A model generated the notes under the pieces. It saw only the letters and a program-made list of their open reading frames with translations, was not told the DNA's origin and ran no database searches. This document shows, in pieces, positions 53,959 through 64,000 of a DNA stretch of 64,000 nt. The DNA comes from Fusarium oxysporum f. sp. lycopersici 4287 (Eukaryota > Ascomycota > Sordariomycetes > Hypocreales > Nectriaceae). Position 1 is the first letter of the stretch. Every line of letters starts with the position of its first letter. Location: the NCBI RefSeq assembly GCF_000149955.1, contig NW_017264845.1, positions 129,472 to 193,471 on the forward strand, in the 5' to 3' direction. A program made the translations under genes and the position numbers.

Positions 53959-55341
53959 TTCAAAAGTATCGGAACGCCCTACCTCCAACCACCTCATTCC
54001 ATTTGCATGCGATAATTTTACTTCTAATGAAATCAATCAATTTACAATAAATCAATATATATGATATATTAAATGAAAGCCCTGCTTTCTCTCTCTAATA
54101 TTAGGTATACTATCTCTATACATAAATACGGGCTTTAAGTCTACAGGGCAGAGACTAAATAAGGTTATTAATCTCTTCCGTTGTAATCTCCGCCCACGCC
54201 AACCTTATATATCTAACCAATTCTTGGATATTAGATTCATTCTTCTTTAGGTTTTCTAAGTAAGGGTAATACTTCCATATTTTAGACTTAAAAGCTTCCT
54301 AATATGCTTAATAGAGTTAAGATCCGGCGAATATGCAGGCCAGTTAATCTACTTAATTAATTGCTTTAATAACCAATTAGTCGTTAACTGCGGAGTATGA
54401 ATTCTTGCGTTATCCTGCTGGAATTATTGCGTGCCGTTGTATATAGGAAGTAGCCCTTTTATTAAAGCTAGTTAATAACTTTGTAATATATATCCTCTTC
54501 TTCTGGCCGCGTTATCGCGGATTATAATTGTATTGTCGGATTATCCACCTCCCTAGATTGCTCCCTAAAGTATAGTTGATATTTTAGACTTCTCCTAAAC
54601 TGTGAGATTAATAAATAGTTTTATAAACTTCTCGTAAGTCTTACAGAATAGCCAGTCTTGTTTATAGTTAGGTTAAGACTAAATTATAGACTTATCAGAG
54701 AAAATTATCTAAAGTCGTTATTAGTTTAGTGAAACCTTCCTGAGCTTAAGTGGTACTTCATCTTTGATTGTCTCTATCTCTATCAATTCATTAATATTGT
54801 CCTTCCAGCCTTGATACTATGAAAGCCGCTGTCGTGCTATTTCTATTGATAATGGTATTAGCTGGATTACTATTTATTTGTGACCATAGTGAAGGCAGAT
54901 AACTCAAAATAGTATAGATCGTGAGAACTTGCTACCCAGCGTATCAACAATCACCTTATATGTGATACGGCAGTCCTATTTGAGTGAGAGTAATATATAC
55001 CGGATCTCCTAAATTGTGAGTTTCCGGGGATGTCCGGGTCTTGGACAATTGTCCAGTTTCTCATTGTCCAGCGTTAAACTATCCTTGCGACAGATGGTGG
55101 TGATCACTTCGCGTCGCGCGCGATATCACGGTATGACCTTCCTGTCTCTACGTTGCGAACGATGAGAGCTTTGGCCACTGGACTTAGCTCCTGTTTAGGG
55201 GGGCGATTGGCGCACACTTACGCTAGGATTCCTCGACTTGGACTTTCCATTTGTTATAGTTGTAGATAGTTGAAGATGTAGAGTCTGTCGCGTGGCGAGG
55301 TGGTGGATTACGTTGCGGTGTGTTCTGATACTTTTGGACAC
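53959..55341 (-). mobile_element. Tc1/mariner element, RIP-degraded, ~1.4 kb
   Basis: Inverted ends begin CAAAAGTATCRGAAC (left about 53961, right ending about 55337). The interior is AT-rich with the transposase on the minus strand. Exact ends and target duplication are not clear. Confidence 0.75.
54090..55250 (-). pseudogene. Tc1/mariner transposase, broken
   Basis: Reverse complement around 54430-54290 reads FQQDNARIHT (second catalytic Asp) and, 30-some residues on, WPAYSPDLNSIKHI (third Asp region), the classic Tc1/mariner pair. A TAG interrupts the stretch between them, and stops are frequent elsewhere. Inactive. Confidence 0.75.
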
Positions 55342-55851
55342 TTATTTTAGCTTAAACACTATCATGTAACTCGCCCACAACTGTTGCAATTCTACACCAA
55401 TCTGCGATAAAACTAAATTAATAGAGAGAAATCTTCAGAAGAAACTGTTATTCGAAAATAGATCAATCTAGTGACTGGAAAGCCCGACCTTTTACTCTTT
55501 ACCGCACCATCAAGAAAGCTGCAGACAAGCTAAGGGTATTATATTTTAATCAAGACTTTATGGCTAAGATAGTCCCATCTGCTAGTGGCTGGGATGTGGA
55601 TACTATGTAAGGAACTATGCAATCTCTTGATGTCTTACATAACCTAACCCCATTGTATAATCTCTTAATAAAGGGCGAAGTTAAAACATAGGAAACAAGA
55701 AAATATCACTTTCATCTTATAATGAGAAGACGCATCGAGGGAAAAATTCACGACTGGTTATTGACCACGTTATCCTTATTCTCGAGCGAATGCCACGCCT
55801 CTTGTTGGCTCGAATATTTGTAGAAAGACCTATTGCCTTCTGGCCGCCGTG
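55342..55851. other. Spacer with an unidentified coding relic
   Basis: From about 55440 one plus-strand frame has coding character (SDWKARPFTLYRTIKKAADK) with TAA and TAG interruptions up to about 55760. It may be a gene or gag relic, but the family is not recognised. Confidence 0.35.
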
Positions 55852-57246
55852 CTAGTTGTCCCTCAGCGGTCTGGTATCATCGTCCTCCTTGCTTGCAAAT
55901 CCGTTCTCACGGAAGCTAGCGACACTACCTGTGCCATGGCTGCTTGACGTCTGCTCGGCATCAATGCAAATTTCTCGTGTAGTGTGAATAGCTGTCCCCA
56001 CTTGCAAATCTGAACACGAATATCGGCTAGCAAACTTGTCTGCGTCGCTCATCGTCTCTTGATTACGATTGGCAGCAGTCGCCCCATTTGGCATTTCCCG
56101 CAGTTCAATAGAAACTGCATCTGATACGTCGTCAATCTCCTCCACCAACGTCCTTTGATTCCTGCTGACAGAAGCGAAGCTTTTGTTTGGGAGTCCAGTA
56201 CATCCTTCCTCGGCATGGCTGAAAGCACCCTCGGAGATGACGCCACAGTCGCGTTTCCTAGCGACCTTGCTTATTAGATCAGCCATGGACATCTCGATTT
56301 TGAGCTTGACAATATAGGCAAAGGGATGGAACTGCATGTAACTAAAGCTGCTGTTAGCGTTGTTGTCCACACTCTATTATATACTTGACTTACACGAATG
56401 TGTTGTTTAAACTCATCATGGAAATAATGAGAACGTCCATGCTAAGAGAGAATCCAACGATACATATGTTGAATTTTACTAGACTTCTATACTTTGTCAG
56501 GCCATGCATTACTAAGTTGCGTTGAACGATTCTGATGAAATAAAAGTTCAGTGCTCCGTCGACAATCAGATAGATCGCCTTCTCAACACGGTCCCACCAC
56601 TCGTTGATCCAGATATATCTCTCTGAAATTTGTAGACGAGCGGGAATCCAAATGTTGTAAACCGAAATATTTACAGCGGTAATTAAAACTGCAACACCGA
56701 CTTTGAGACGGTAGGCGTGTTTTTTATCCGTAAGAAGGATGGAACAACGGTTAATAATAATTTGGAGGAGGAATTGGACCTGGTCAGATTAGCATTGATA
56801 ATCAATTTCACGAGGATAACCGAAGCATACTTGAAGGGCCCATGTGGTAACTGCTAAGATTAGCATCTGTTACAAAAAGGGCTCCAAAAAGGCGGACATA
56901 CGAATAGTAAAATAAAATGCAAAACTAGAGACATTGGAATGTTAGCACTTCGAAATCCGTAAATGGGAGTTGAGCCCAACCTGGGGGGTATATAGCCTTT
57001 CAAGTGTAACCAACAGATAATACTGAAGATGAGGCAGACAAGAATCTCCAGCCATATCATCCACACATAAGCGTTGCGGAAAATGCTAAGGCGATGCCTC
57101 TTGTAAATATGCTTTGTTTGCTTCATAGCAGTCCAGGTTGTGAGCCAGCCGAAGCCAATTGTGAAGCCCCAGGCAAGTGAGGCGACAACTATATCGTCTT
57201 CAGTGACTTCTTGAAGCACATAGTGGGGAGAGAGGAGGGTAATCAT
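55852..57246 (-). CDS. Multi-spanning fungal integral membrane protein, 4 exons, 418 aa
   Basis: Exons 57246-56902, 56866-56831, 56779-56394 and 56341-55852 join in frame with GT-AG introns of 35, 51 and 52 bp; the first intron is unusually short. About seven hydrophobic helices are present, for example in ASLAWGFTIGFGWLTTW, WMIWLEILVCLIFSIICW, VGVAVLITAVNISVYNIW and ICIVGFSLSMDVLIISMM. The conserved RLQISERYIWINEWWDR and QFHPFAYIVKLKIEMSMADL segments are typical of a large fungal family of receptor-like membrane proteins with no known ligand. The last ~130 residues are a polar cytoplasmic-looking tail. No stops or frameshifts. It probably sits in the plasma membrane. Confidence 0.78.
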
Positions 57247-57939
57247 GATGGATCAGGTAGGAAGACAGCAGTAACAGGAATGGATCACAACTCTGGCAAA
57301 CGTTCGATTGCAAGGCACCAACAACCTGTATATTATAGCAATGGAGCCCTGCGTATTCACATGCGCAACTTCAGGCTACTGCACAGTGTGGTGTTCCTAG
57401 GAGCTGGTAGGCTCGCAACTTACTTTACAAAGAGCGCCATAGCCGTCGTTACGACACCTCTTTGCAAGTTATCCATAAGGCCTGGAGATGGCCAAAGCTT
57501 ATTGACCTACATCATTCTCGCTGGTCTGCTGCCTGAGTCATACCAGTCCTCTCTCATTCAGTTTAGAGATGCCCTATCATGCTCCTTCGGTATATTCCGT
57601 CAGCTCCCCCTAGCCGCGCAGATGACAGGGTTCGCAGGAGATGAAGTCGGCGCCACTAATGAGGGGAATTGCGGAGAATGTTGCATCGTAGAGGCATGTG
57701 TTCTCGCAATTGTGGAGGATGGGCAAATCGGCTCAGAATAGCATGCTTTCAAGACCCAAGGTCAACATTCTGGAGTAAGTTCAGCCGTCACATCGGTAGA
57801 CAGGGGTTAGATTTCCTATTGATTAACCGCAGGGCTCTTGGTCGGTGCTAGTCTATCCCATATTCATAAGCTTTACACACAGACACCAAAAACCTAATCC
57901 TGTGATTAGTGGCGCAGTACATGTCCTAACTGGTCTAGT
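57247..57939. other. Intergenic, divergent promoter side
   Basis: A 176-codon plus frame (57211-57741) starts inside the antisense of the membrane protein gene and shows no domain; it is treated as a shadow. Confidence 0.45.
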
Positions 57940-60117
57940 TATCTCTTTGAGCGGCACAAGACTGCAAAAGAGGTCACTTTCCCCACCTTTCTTAGGTAAT
58001 CACAGCAGTACAAGCGGGGTACGGGATGTTCCTCAAGGGACGCATTTTTGCCAAAACATCATACAAATCAATAAAAATCTGTCTCAAGTAAAACTATGAG
58101 CTCTTCTTCAATTCCCGATCAATTACAAGATAGCCTAGATGATCACAGCTTTCACACTCACTCACAGCGGGGCCCCGGTGAACCCCACCGGGGTGCCTAA
58201 TTTTCCGCCCGAAGAAGGCAGAGGAAATCATTTTACGCCTTTCAACATAGAATATCGTGATTTTCAGGTCAAATCTCTACCCAAGGAACCACTCGAATTA
58301 TTCCAGATCTTCATACCTATTTCCCATGTACAGTTATGGATTAAATACACTAACGACTGGATCACTTATCTCATCGAAAATGCCATTATTGACAACTGAA
58401 ATAGCCCCCTTTCCAAACACTCCCGTATCCTTCAGTGGGACGGCCTCTCCACCGCAACAGCATATGCATGGATCGGGATCATGACTTACCTAGGAATTCA
58501 TAGGAAAAACTCGATCAAAGACCATTGGAAGTCCTCTAGGCTTGGAGATCAGCGCACTCCTCAATCCAATAATAAAAGTTTATGCCGTTACGGAAGTTCG
58601 AGCTGATTACACGGTATTTCCGCACTTTTGACTACACATAGCTCGATGTGCGTGATGAGGGCGATCTTCCAAAGACCTTCAAAGCGGCTGAACCATGGTT
58701 TGATCACATACAGAAGGCGTCTGCCGAGCTCTTTATTCCAGGGACTAGCCTAACTATAGATGAGTATATGGTCCCTTTCAAAGGCAGATTCAAAGAGACA
58801 ACAGTCATCAAGAATAAACCTGCGCCCGTAGGGTTCAAAGTCTGGGTTATTGCGCAACACGGCTTCTTTCTGCGGTGGCTTTGGCACGTAAAGGCATCAC
58901 CATACAAAGCTATTACCGTCGAGCTACCTTTGCCGAAGACGCAGGGCAAGAAGGTAAAGCTACAGACCACAGTAGCTCTTAGCAATACACAGAGCGTCGT
59001 TATCTACCTATGCAATTTGCTGCCAAAGCAGACATATCACGTCTTTACAGATAACCTCTTCCGTGCCCTTCGAGAAGCCGGCTGTGGAGCTACAGGCACG
59101 GCACGACCTAACTGCGGCATCACGCCTGAGTTAAAGCATGCCAAAGAGAGGAATAAAGCCGGCAAAGGCTCCCTCCTGCAGTATAACGAGGTCCTCGCGA
59201 TCCCTACAAAGGGTAACAAGGTACAGATTTTATACGGTCTTTATATATAATTTCCCCTACTAATCTGTCTCTTCGAGGTCATGCAAATCGGCTGGAAAGA
59301 TAGCAGTATCGTGCATTTCCTTTCAACTGTGCAGACTGGGGCTGAAGGCGGCCGTATATCTAAAAATAGGAAATTCCCTCCCAAAAAAAAAGGCACGAAG
59401 TCAGAGTCACAGCGCCTCCAACAGGTCTTTGGTGGTGATACCTTCAAAGTCATACCTATTCCTTCCGTTGCCGCTGAGTATAACGATGAAATGAATCACG
59501 TTGACCGCGGTGATCAGTTGAGATCATATACAACGTATGAGTATCGATTTCGCCGTGGTCCTTGGCAAGCGCTGCTTTGGGGATTCCTCCTTGATGTTGT
59601 ACTTGTGAATCGCTTCATTCTACAGCTAAAATCACCACATCCCCATTGGAAGCCCTATACGACTCTAAAAGACTGGAAGGAATGCATCTACAACGCCATT
59701 TTCAACCGATATGCCGGGGAAAGTCAGGCAAGGAAGAGGAACCGTACAGGAATGGAAGAAGACATCGAAGATGATGAAGCACGGCAAAAACACCTGCAAA
59801 GAGATATCAACCATGTCTTTAGGGATAAATTCAGCTTGCCTAGCTTGCAAGGGCTTCAGGCAGGGGCAGCCTCGACCCTTTAAAAAAGGAAGGCAAAAGG
59901 AAGCTATTTACAGCCGATATCAGGAAATGCATCAATTACGCGAACCCGATACGACTGTAAAGTATGCAAAGTGGCAATTTGTAACAATGAGATCTGCCAG
60001 TACTTCTACTACACGCAAATTTAGGTGTGTGCAGAAGTACCTTTTGTTTCGTTCATTTTGATTGGATCTACATCCCTGTCGGTACCCCGCTGCAGTCTTG
60101 TGCTGCTCAAAGAGATA
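57940..60117 (+). mobile_element. piggyBac-like element, copy 2, 2178 bp
   Basis: The ends are inverted repeats of about 24 bp, TATCTCTTTGAGCGGCAC at 57940 and its complement ending at 60117. A TTAA duplication, usual for piggyBac, is not seen. The interior carries one transposase gene on the plus strand. Confidence 0.85.
58135..60061 (+). pseudogene. piggyBac-type transposase (DDE_Tnp_1_7), nearly complete
   Basis: The N-terminal part (58135-58640) reads PLELFQIFIPISHVQLWIKY, then has TGA in IIDN*NSPLSKH (family has Trp), and a frame change before VRDEGDLPKTF. From 58648 to 59220 and, after a 57-bp intron, 59278 to 59883 the frame is open, with TIDEYMVPFKGR, HVFTDNLFRAL and MNHVDRGDQLRSY, the three catalytic Asp motifs. 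Near 59950-60010 another frame has CKVCKVAICNNEIC, the C-terminal Cys-rich domain. A few lesions separate it from an active enzyme; it could have been the source of activity for the MITE at 62.6 kb. Confidence 0.8.
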
Positions 60118-60863
60118 GGAAGGCATTGACGGAAGGTACTGCTCTTTCTTCTTCAAATTAAGTGTAAAGTTGCAGGGTGGAAATGAGGCATGTAAGTGGT
60201 GGGTGGGACGATTCCAGACTTTTGGCCTGTCATTTTAATAACCGAGCTAATGCAGGCATGTTGAAGCGCTACCCTCAACTCGACCAAACTGTTAAGTAAA
60301 AAGGGTTGATTGTGTTGTTGTTGTTAGTTCTAAATTACATGTATCCGAGAGGAGCACAGCTCCTTACATAGTATCCACATCCCAGCCACCAGCAGATCGG
60401 ACCACCTTAGTCACACGGTCTCAACACAAACTACTGGAACATCCCGTATCCCCCGCTATCACTACACTTGCTTTATTGGAACATTCGAAAAGACGTTTGT
60501 GGCAGTTGCGCCTCAACATGGATCTTGACTCGATCAATCCCAATACTAATCCCGCTCGCAGAGGCCCGAGCACAGCCGTGGCGCAACAGACGATGCCCTC
60601 ACCAATAGCACCCATGGATCGAGTCAGTTCCCAAATTCCCCGCGTTCCTTAGCTGTGCATCCGGGATCCATACGTGCCGTGTCCCGCTAGAGAAGGGGGA
60701 CGACACAAGCTAGACGCGCAGATCAGGAGCCCACTTATGTCGCTAGATGTCCGCGTCCTGGAAATGTAACCTTCCCTAGCGATGTCATCCCTCCCATGCC
60801 GCTCTTCACTATTTTCTCACTCTGTGGTGTGATCTTCAGTGATTTACATCAGCCAGCAGCACC
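60118..60863. other. Intergenic, nothing recognised
   Basis: Contains a 44-codon plus frame at 60518 and overlapping minus frames, none with a domain. The last 100 bases are the DUF7703 leader. Confidence 0.45.
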
Positions 60864-62066
60864 ATGTTGTCGCAGTCTCGTGACATCGAGAGTGCCAAAC
60901 GCGATGAGGCGGGACCCAAGTACAGCGCTGAGTCCATGCTGGTAATTGTATGCCTCTATCTCCAAAGCTTCAATCGGTGAATAGATTGATGTGCTGATGC
61001 TAACGATACCATCTAGGTCTGTGCTACCCTGGCGCTGTGCAATGCCGTCGAACTTCTGACGCTTATCTTTATGACCTTCAAGCGATGCGCAGGTCTCTAT
61101 TTCTGGAGCATTCTTCTGGCGTCGTTTGGCGTCCTTCCTTACTGCGCGGGCTGGTTGATTGTCTACTTCGATATTACCCACGACTATGTGGGTATGATCA
61201 TCGATAGCATCGGCTGGGTCCTACTAGTCTCTGGTTAATCCGTGGTCCTGTATTCGCGGCTCCATCTGGTCGTTACCGATGCCAAGGTACTGCGGGCGGT
61301 ACTCATCATGATTATCGTCAATGGCGTCGTATGGGTAAGATCTGGACCTTGAGTAGTTCTTCTTTACAGCTACTAACTAAACCTCAAGCATATAAGTATA
61401 ACAGTCGTCCTATTCGGATCGCCCTATAGCCCACACGAGAGCCGACGCGGATTCAACGCTGTCTTTAATGTTCTGGAGAAAGTCCAGATGACGTGTTTCT
61501 GCATGCAGGAACTTATCATTTCCGGTATATATATCTGGAAGACGATTAACATTCTCAAGACAGCACTCGGCAATACGCGACGTATCCTATGGCAGTTGTT
61601 CGCCATCAACTTGATCATAGTCATCATGGACTTCACTCTTCTCATCATCGAATACGAGAACTTCTACGTTTGGGAGCAGGGCATCAAGGTAGTAACATGC
61701 TCGATCAAGCTCAAGCTGGAGTTTGCCGTCCTTGGTGAGCTCATCGACTTCATCTGCCATCGCGGCGGAACCCAGTCAGGTTCGAACCGGGATTATCGAA
61801 ATACTAGTGCTTTTGTAGAACTTTCTGCTGTCCGAAAGGATGACAATAAGGACTCATGCAACAAGACATATCCAGTGCGTCGTAAAGACACTGAAACAAA
61901 CAAAGTGATCGTAGCTTCGAACACGGTGCCAGACGATGCTGCGAGTGACGAGATTCGTGTCGTAACCAGGGTTGATGTCGAGAGTTTATCCACCTTTCCA
62001 AGGGATGATCAAAGCACTGATGAACTGTACGATCACACTATTGCAAAATCCACTGAAATTGAATGA
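60864..62066 (+). pseudogene. DUF7703-type membrane protein with one in-frame stop
   Basis: Exons 60864-60941, 61017-61334 and 61389-62066 join cleanly in frame (introns of 75 and 54 bp). The product matches fungal DUF7703 integral membrane proteins: several helices such as ALCNAVELLTLIFMTF and YCAGWLIVYFDI, the SVVLYSRLHLVVTDAKVLRAVL segment, and VQMTCFCMQELIISGIYIW, then a polar C-terminal tail rich in Asp and Thr. A single TAA at 61238-61240 lies just before SVVLYSRLHL, where Gln is typical, so it is one C-to-T change from open. Function of the family is unknown. It is either a young pseudogene or uses readthrough. Confidence 0.75.
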
Positions 62067-62619
62067 TATATGGTATACATATGTAGATTGGTATAATAGT
62101 AATTAATTACATCAGACACGAAGAAACAGTATCGGCCGTGGTACATACATGCCTTGCTTTATAGACAGCTCAGCTACTTTTAGGCTTGTCGAGTTTTGGC
62201 GATTCGTTGTCAAAGTGCAAAAGAGTGTATTGTGCCCAGTATTCTATCTCGTTCCATTGCCAGTGTTACTCAACCCCTAAGTGGTTCTGCTCTCACATGT
62301 ACTCCATCTCCATGGTGTATCTATCGCAATCCACGCTTCACCCGCTAACTCCTGTATTTACCCCGCAACCCCCCGCATTCCACTTTCACTTGAAAGAGGC
62401 TTCTCAATACAGAACCTCCAAGCAAATTTCAAGTCAAAGCGGTGATCTAGCCCTTTGATTGGTTGATATCTTTACCTTCTTTTCTTCATGAGTTTCGAGT
62501 TCAACCTTATTTGAGGGATCTGAACGCGTCGACGCGCGCATGACGTGTATCATGGTTATCTATCTAACTTTCAAGGGAATTTGCGCTTTGTAGAGTTGAA
62601 AGAATTCATCATAGCACCG
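62067..62619. other. Intergenic, nothing recognised
   Basis: No gene recognised; frame at 62186-62458 has no domain. Confidence 0.5.
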
Positions 62620-62908
62620 TATCTCTTTAAGCGGCACAAGACTGCAATGCCGTCACAACAGGGGGACCAGACCAATCAAAATGAGCTAATTAGCTGATAT
62701 AGGCCAGCTTGTACTCTCATTGCTATGGAAGGTTAATAGCCAATTAGACTAGCTGGATTAGATAGCTATACCGCAATAGAGATAGACCAGTTACAGAGGA
62801 ATAACAGCCTTTTCAGAGCTGCCCCTGGCAGATTCTTTGTAGCCTTCTTGTACGTGGGGTCAAGTGGGGCGAGTGACCTGTAGCAGCCTTGTGCCGCTCA
62901 AAGACATA
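62620..62908. mobile_element. piggyBac-type MITE, 289 bp
   Basis: Starts TATCTCTTTAAGCGGCAC and ends with the near-complement (GTGCCGCTCAAAGACATA). The ends match those of the piggyBac element at 57.9 kb; a GTCAC word follows the repeat on both sides. No coding frame. Likely mobilised in trans by that family. Confidence 0.85.
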
Positions 62909-64000
62909 ACTTCTCTCTTGATGCCCCGCCTTATTACCGTTTATATGATCATCGTCACTCCTCGATTACGCTAGCTTCATTACCGTTCAGGAGGTTGCGT
63001 ATTTCTTCTTTGATATGCTCTTTATACCTCAACTATCGCCAAGTCAACCCGGCCTTTCGAACATGCGTCCGTACCACAATGAAGATGAACCGATCACATG
63101 CGCGAAACCCCAATATCACATGTTATGTGCACGCTCTATCTTGCGAACCTATTTCTTTCTTGCCTCTTCCCCGCCGGACCTTTCCCCCGGACCGGGAAGC
63201 CCGTCGGCCGTTAAAGTTAAACCTCTCCACTTCAGACGCCTAACTCTCTTTAGATTCCCTTGGGCAGCGTTAAGGCGTACCTATCCCCATAATAGCTAAA
63301 CAGTACTTCAATCTCGCAAATTGTGCTCTTGACTAGGTATCTTATTAAGTCTCTTTTTGTCATTGGCTTATTATTGGCCAAGGTACGCCCATAAGCCTTA
63401 GTACTGTCCAAGGATAGGAGCACATTATGGCGAGAAATGGATACTTGAACGCGGCTGCTGGCCAATAATATGGCCAGGGCCAACTGTTCGGAATACGTTT
63501 GTCCGGGGCATTGGAAAGACTGATGAACTCGTCGATTGTAGTGGAGTCGCAGAGAATTTCCGGCGCGACGACACTTTCGCTGGAATGAGTAAAAGGCGGG
63601 CTTTGCCGTCCGTATCAACATACCTTGACTAACTACCTTCCCATCGTTGGCTGCTGTCTAGCACTACTGTCGAAATATATATTCTAGCCACCTCTAGGGC
63701 GACCCTCGTACGGCTACCCCAGAGGTGATCCAGTGGGGACGACCCGTGCCAGTTCGAGTGAAAGCATCGCGTCCTCGATGAACAGAGTCGATAACACTAA
63801 CACCAAAGCTCTTAAATGAATGCTAAATGCCTTCTGGTACCCCCGTAGCTTGTATTTAACTCAACAATTTCGGCCATTGCAGTCTCATACGGAGGGCGGC
63901 TATTATAGGCACGAGCTACAGCCTTCCTCTTCTGGACGCAGATGGAAGACAAATCAGCTAGGCAACCCAAGTAACGGTCGAAAGGTTGCAATTGAAATTG
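62909..64000. other. Right flank, nothing certain
   Basis: A 123-codon minus-strand frame (63250-63621) is open but unrecognised, and frames at 62995-63299 overlap one another. No tRNA or rRNA seen. Confidence 0.4.

Noticed and set aside
57211..57741. 176-codon plus-strand frame
   Set aside because: It begins antisense to the first exon of the membrane protein gene, shows no domain, and lies in the shared promoter region.
63670..63740. Possible hairpin resembling a small RNA
   Set aside because: Short complementary CCTCTA/AGAGG arms only; no tRNA features or conserved boxes could be identified.

Overview
This window reads as a repeat-rich, accessory-type segment of a filamentous ascomycete (Pezizomycotina) genome. 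The support is direct: short GT-AG introns with CTRAC-like branch sites, a Zn2Cys6 regulator, a HET-domain gene, an OTT_1508-like deaminase, DUF7703 and OrsD-type proteins, and a fungal repeat set (pogo/Fot-type, piggyBac-like, Tc1/mariner, Tad1-like LINE, solo LTR). Many broken frames differ from an open frame or an intact paralogue by C-to-T or G-to-A changes that create stops (CGA>TGA, CAG>TAG, TGG>TAG/TGA), which suggests repeat-induced point mutation (RIP) and its leakage into nearby single-copy genes.

Layout. 0.3-8 kb: a hypothetical gene, a four-exon Zn2Cys6 regulator, an AT-rich island carrying a secreted double-psi barrel protein, a MITE, a small hypothetical gene and a 16-cysteine thaumatin-like protein, then another hypothetical gene. 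9.5-18.4 kb: a solo LTR with a 5-bp target duplication, a nearly complete pogo element, a four-exon SDR-family reductase, and a decayed piggyBac element that was itself hit by a second pogo element. 18.4-24.9 kb: an ~85-bp inverted repeat brackets an apparently intact deaminase-family gene and a decayed OrsD/RecQ-associated gene. 25.6-29.9 kb: a frameshifted beta-carbonic anhydrase, a transcription-factor-like gene without a zinc cluster, and a second OrsD fragment. 30-31 kb: a 997-bp element with identical 64-bp terminal inverted repeats. 31.8-35.2 kb: a HET-domain gene fused in frame to a pogo transposase. 35.5-36.8 kb: a third OrsD copy. 38.7-40.0 kb: two small secreted cysteine-rich proteins. 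41.7-44.2 kb: relics of a sugar transporter and a secreted GH27 alpha-galactosidase. 44.3-49.1 kb: a Tad1-like LINE split by a third pogo element. 49.7-55.3 kb: relics of an FMN-dependent 2-hydroxyacid dehydrogenase, a LINE RNase H domain, a zinc-type oxidoreductase and a Tc1/mariner element. 55.8-62.9 kb: a multi-spanning membrane protein, a second piggyBac element, a DUF7703 gene with one stop, and a piggyBac-type MITE.

Most of the sequence is transposon material or transposon-damaged genes. Open, plausibly functional genes are the Zn2Cys6 regulator, DPBB protein, thaumatin-like protein, SDR reductase, deaminase, membrane protein and the two small secreted proteins. The strongest candidates for something new are the HET-transposase fusion, a 17-bp phased direct-repeat architecture shared by the ends of at least five pogo-related elements, and the inverted-repeat-bounded deaminase/OrsD segment. 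All identifications come from reading motifs; no database search was run.
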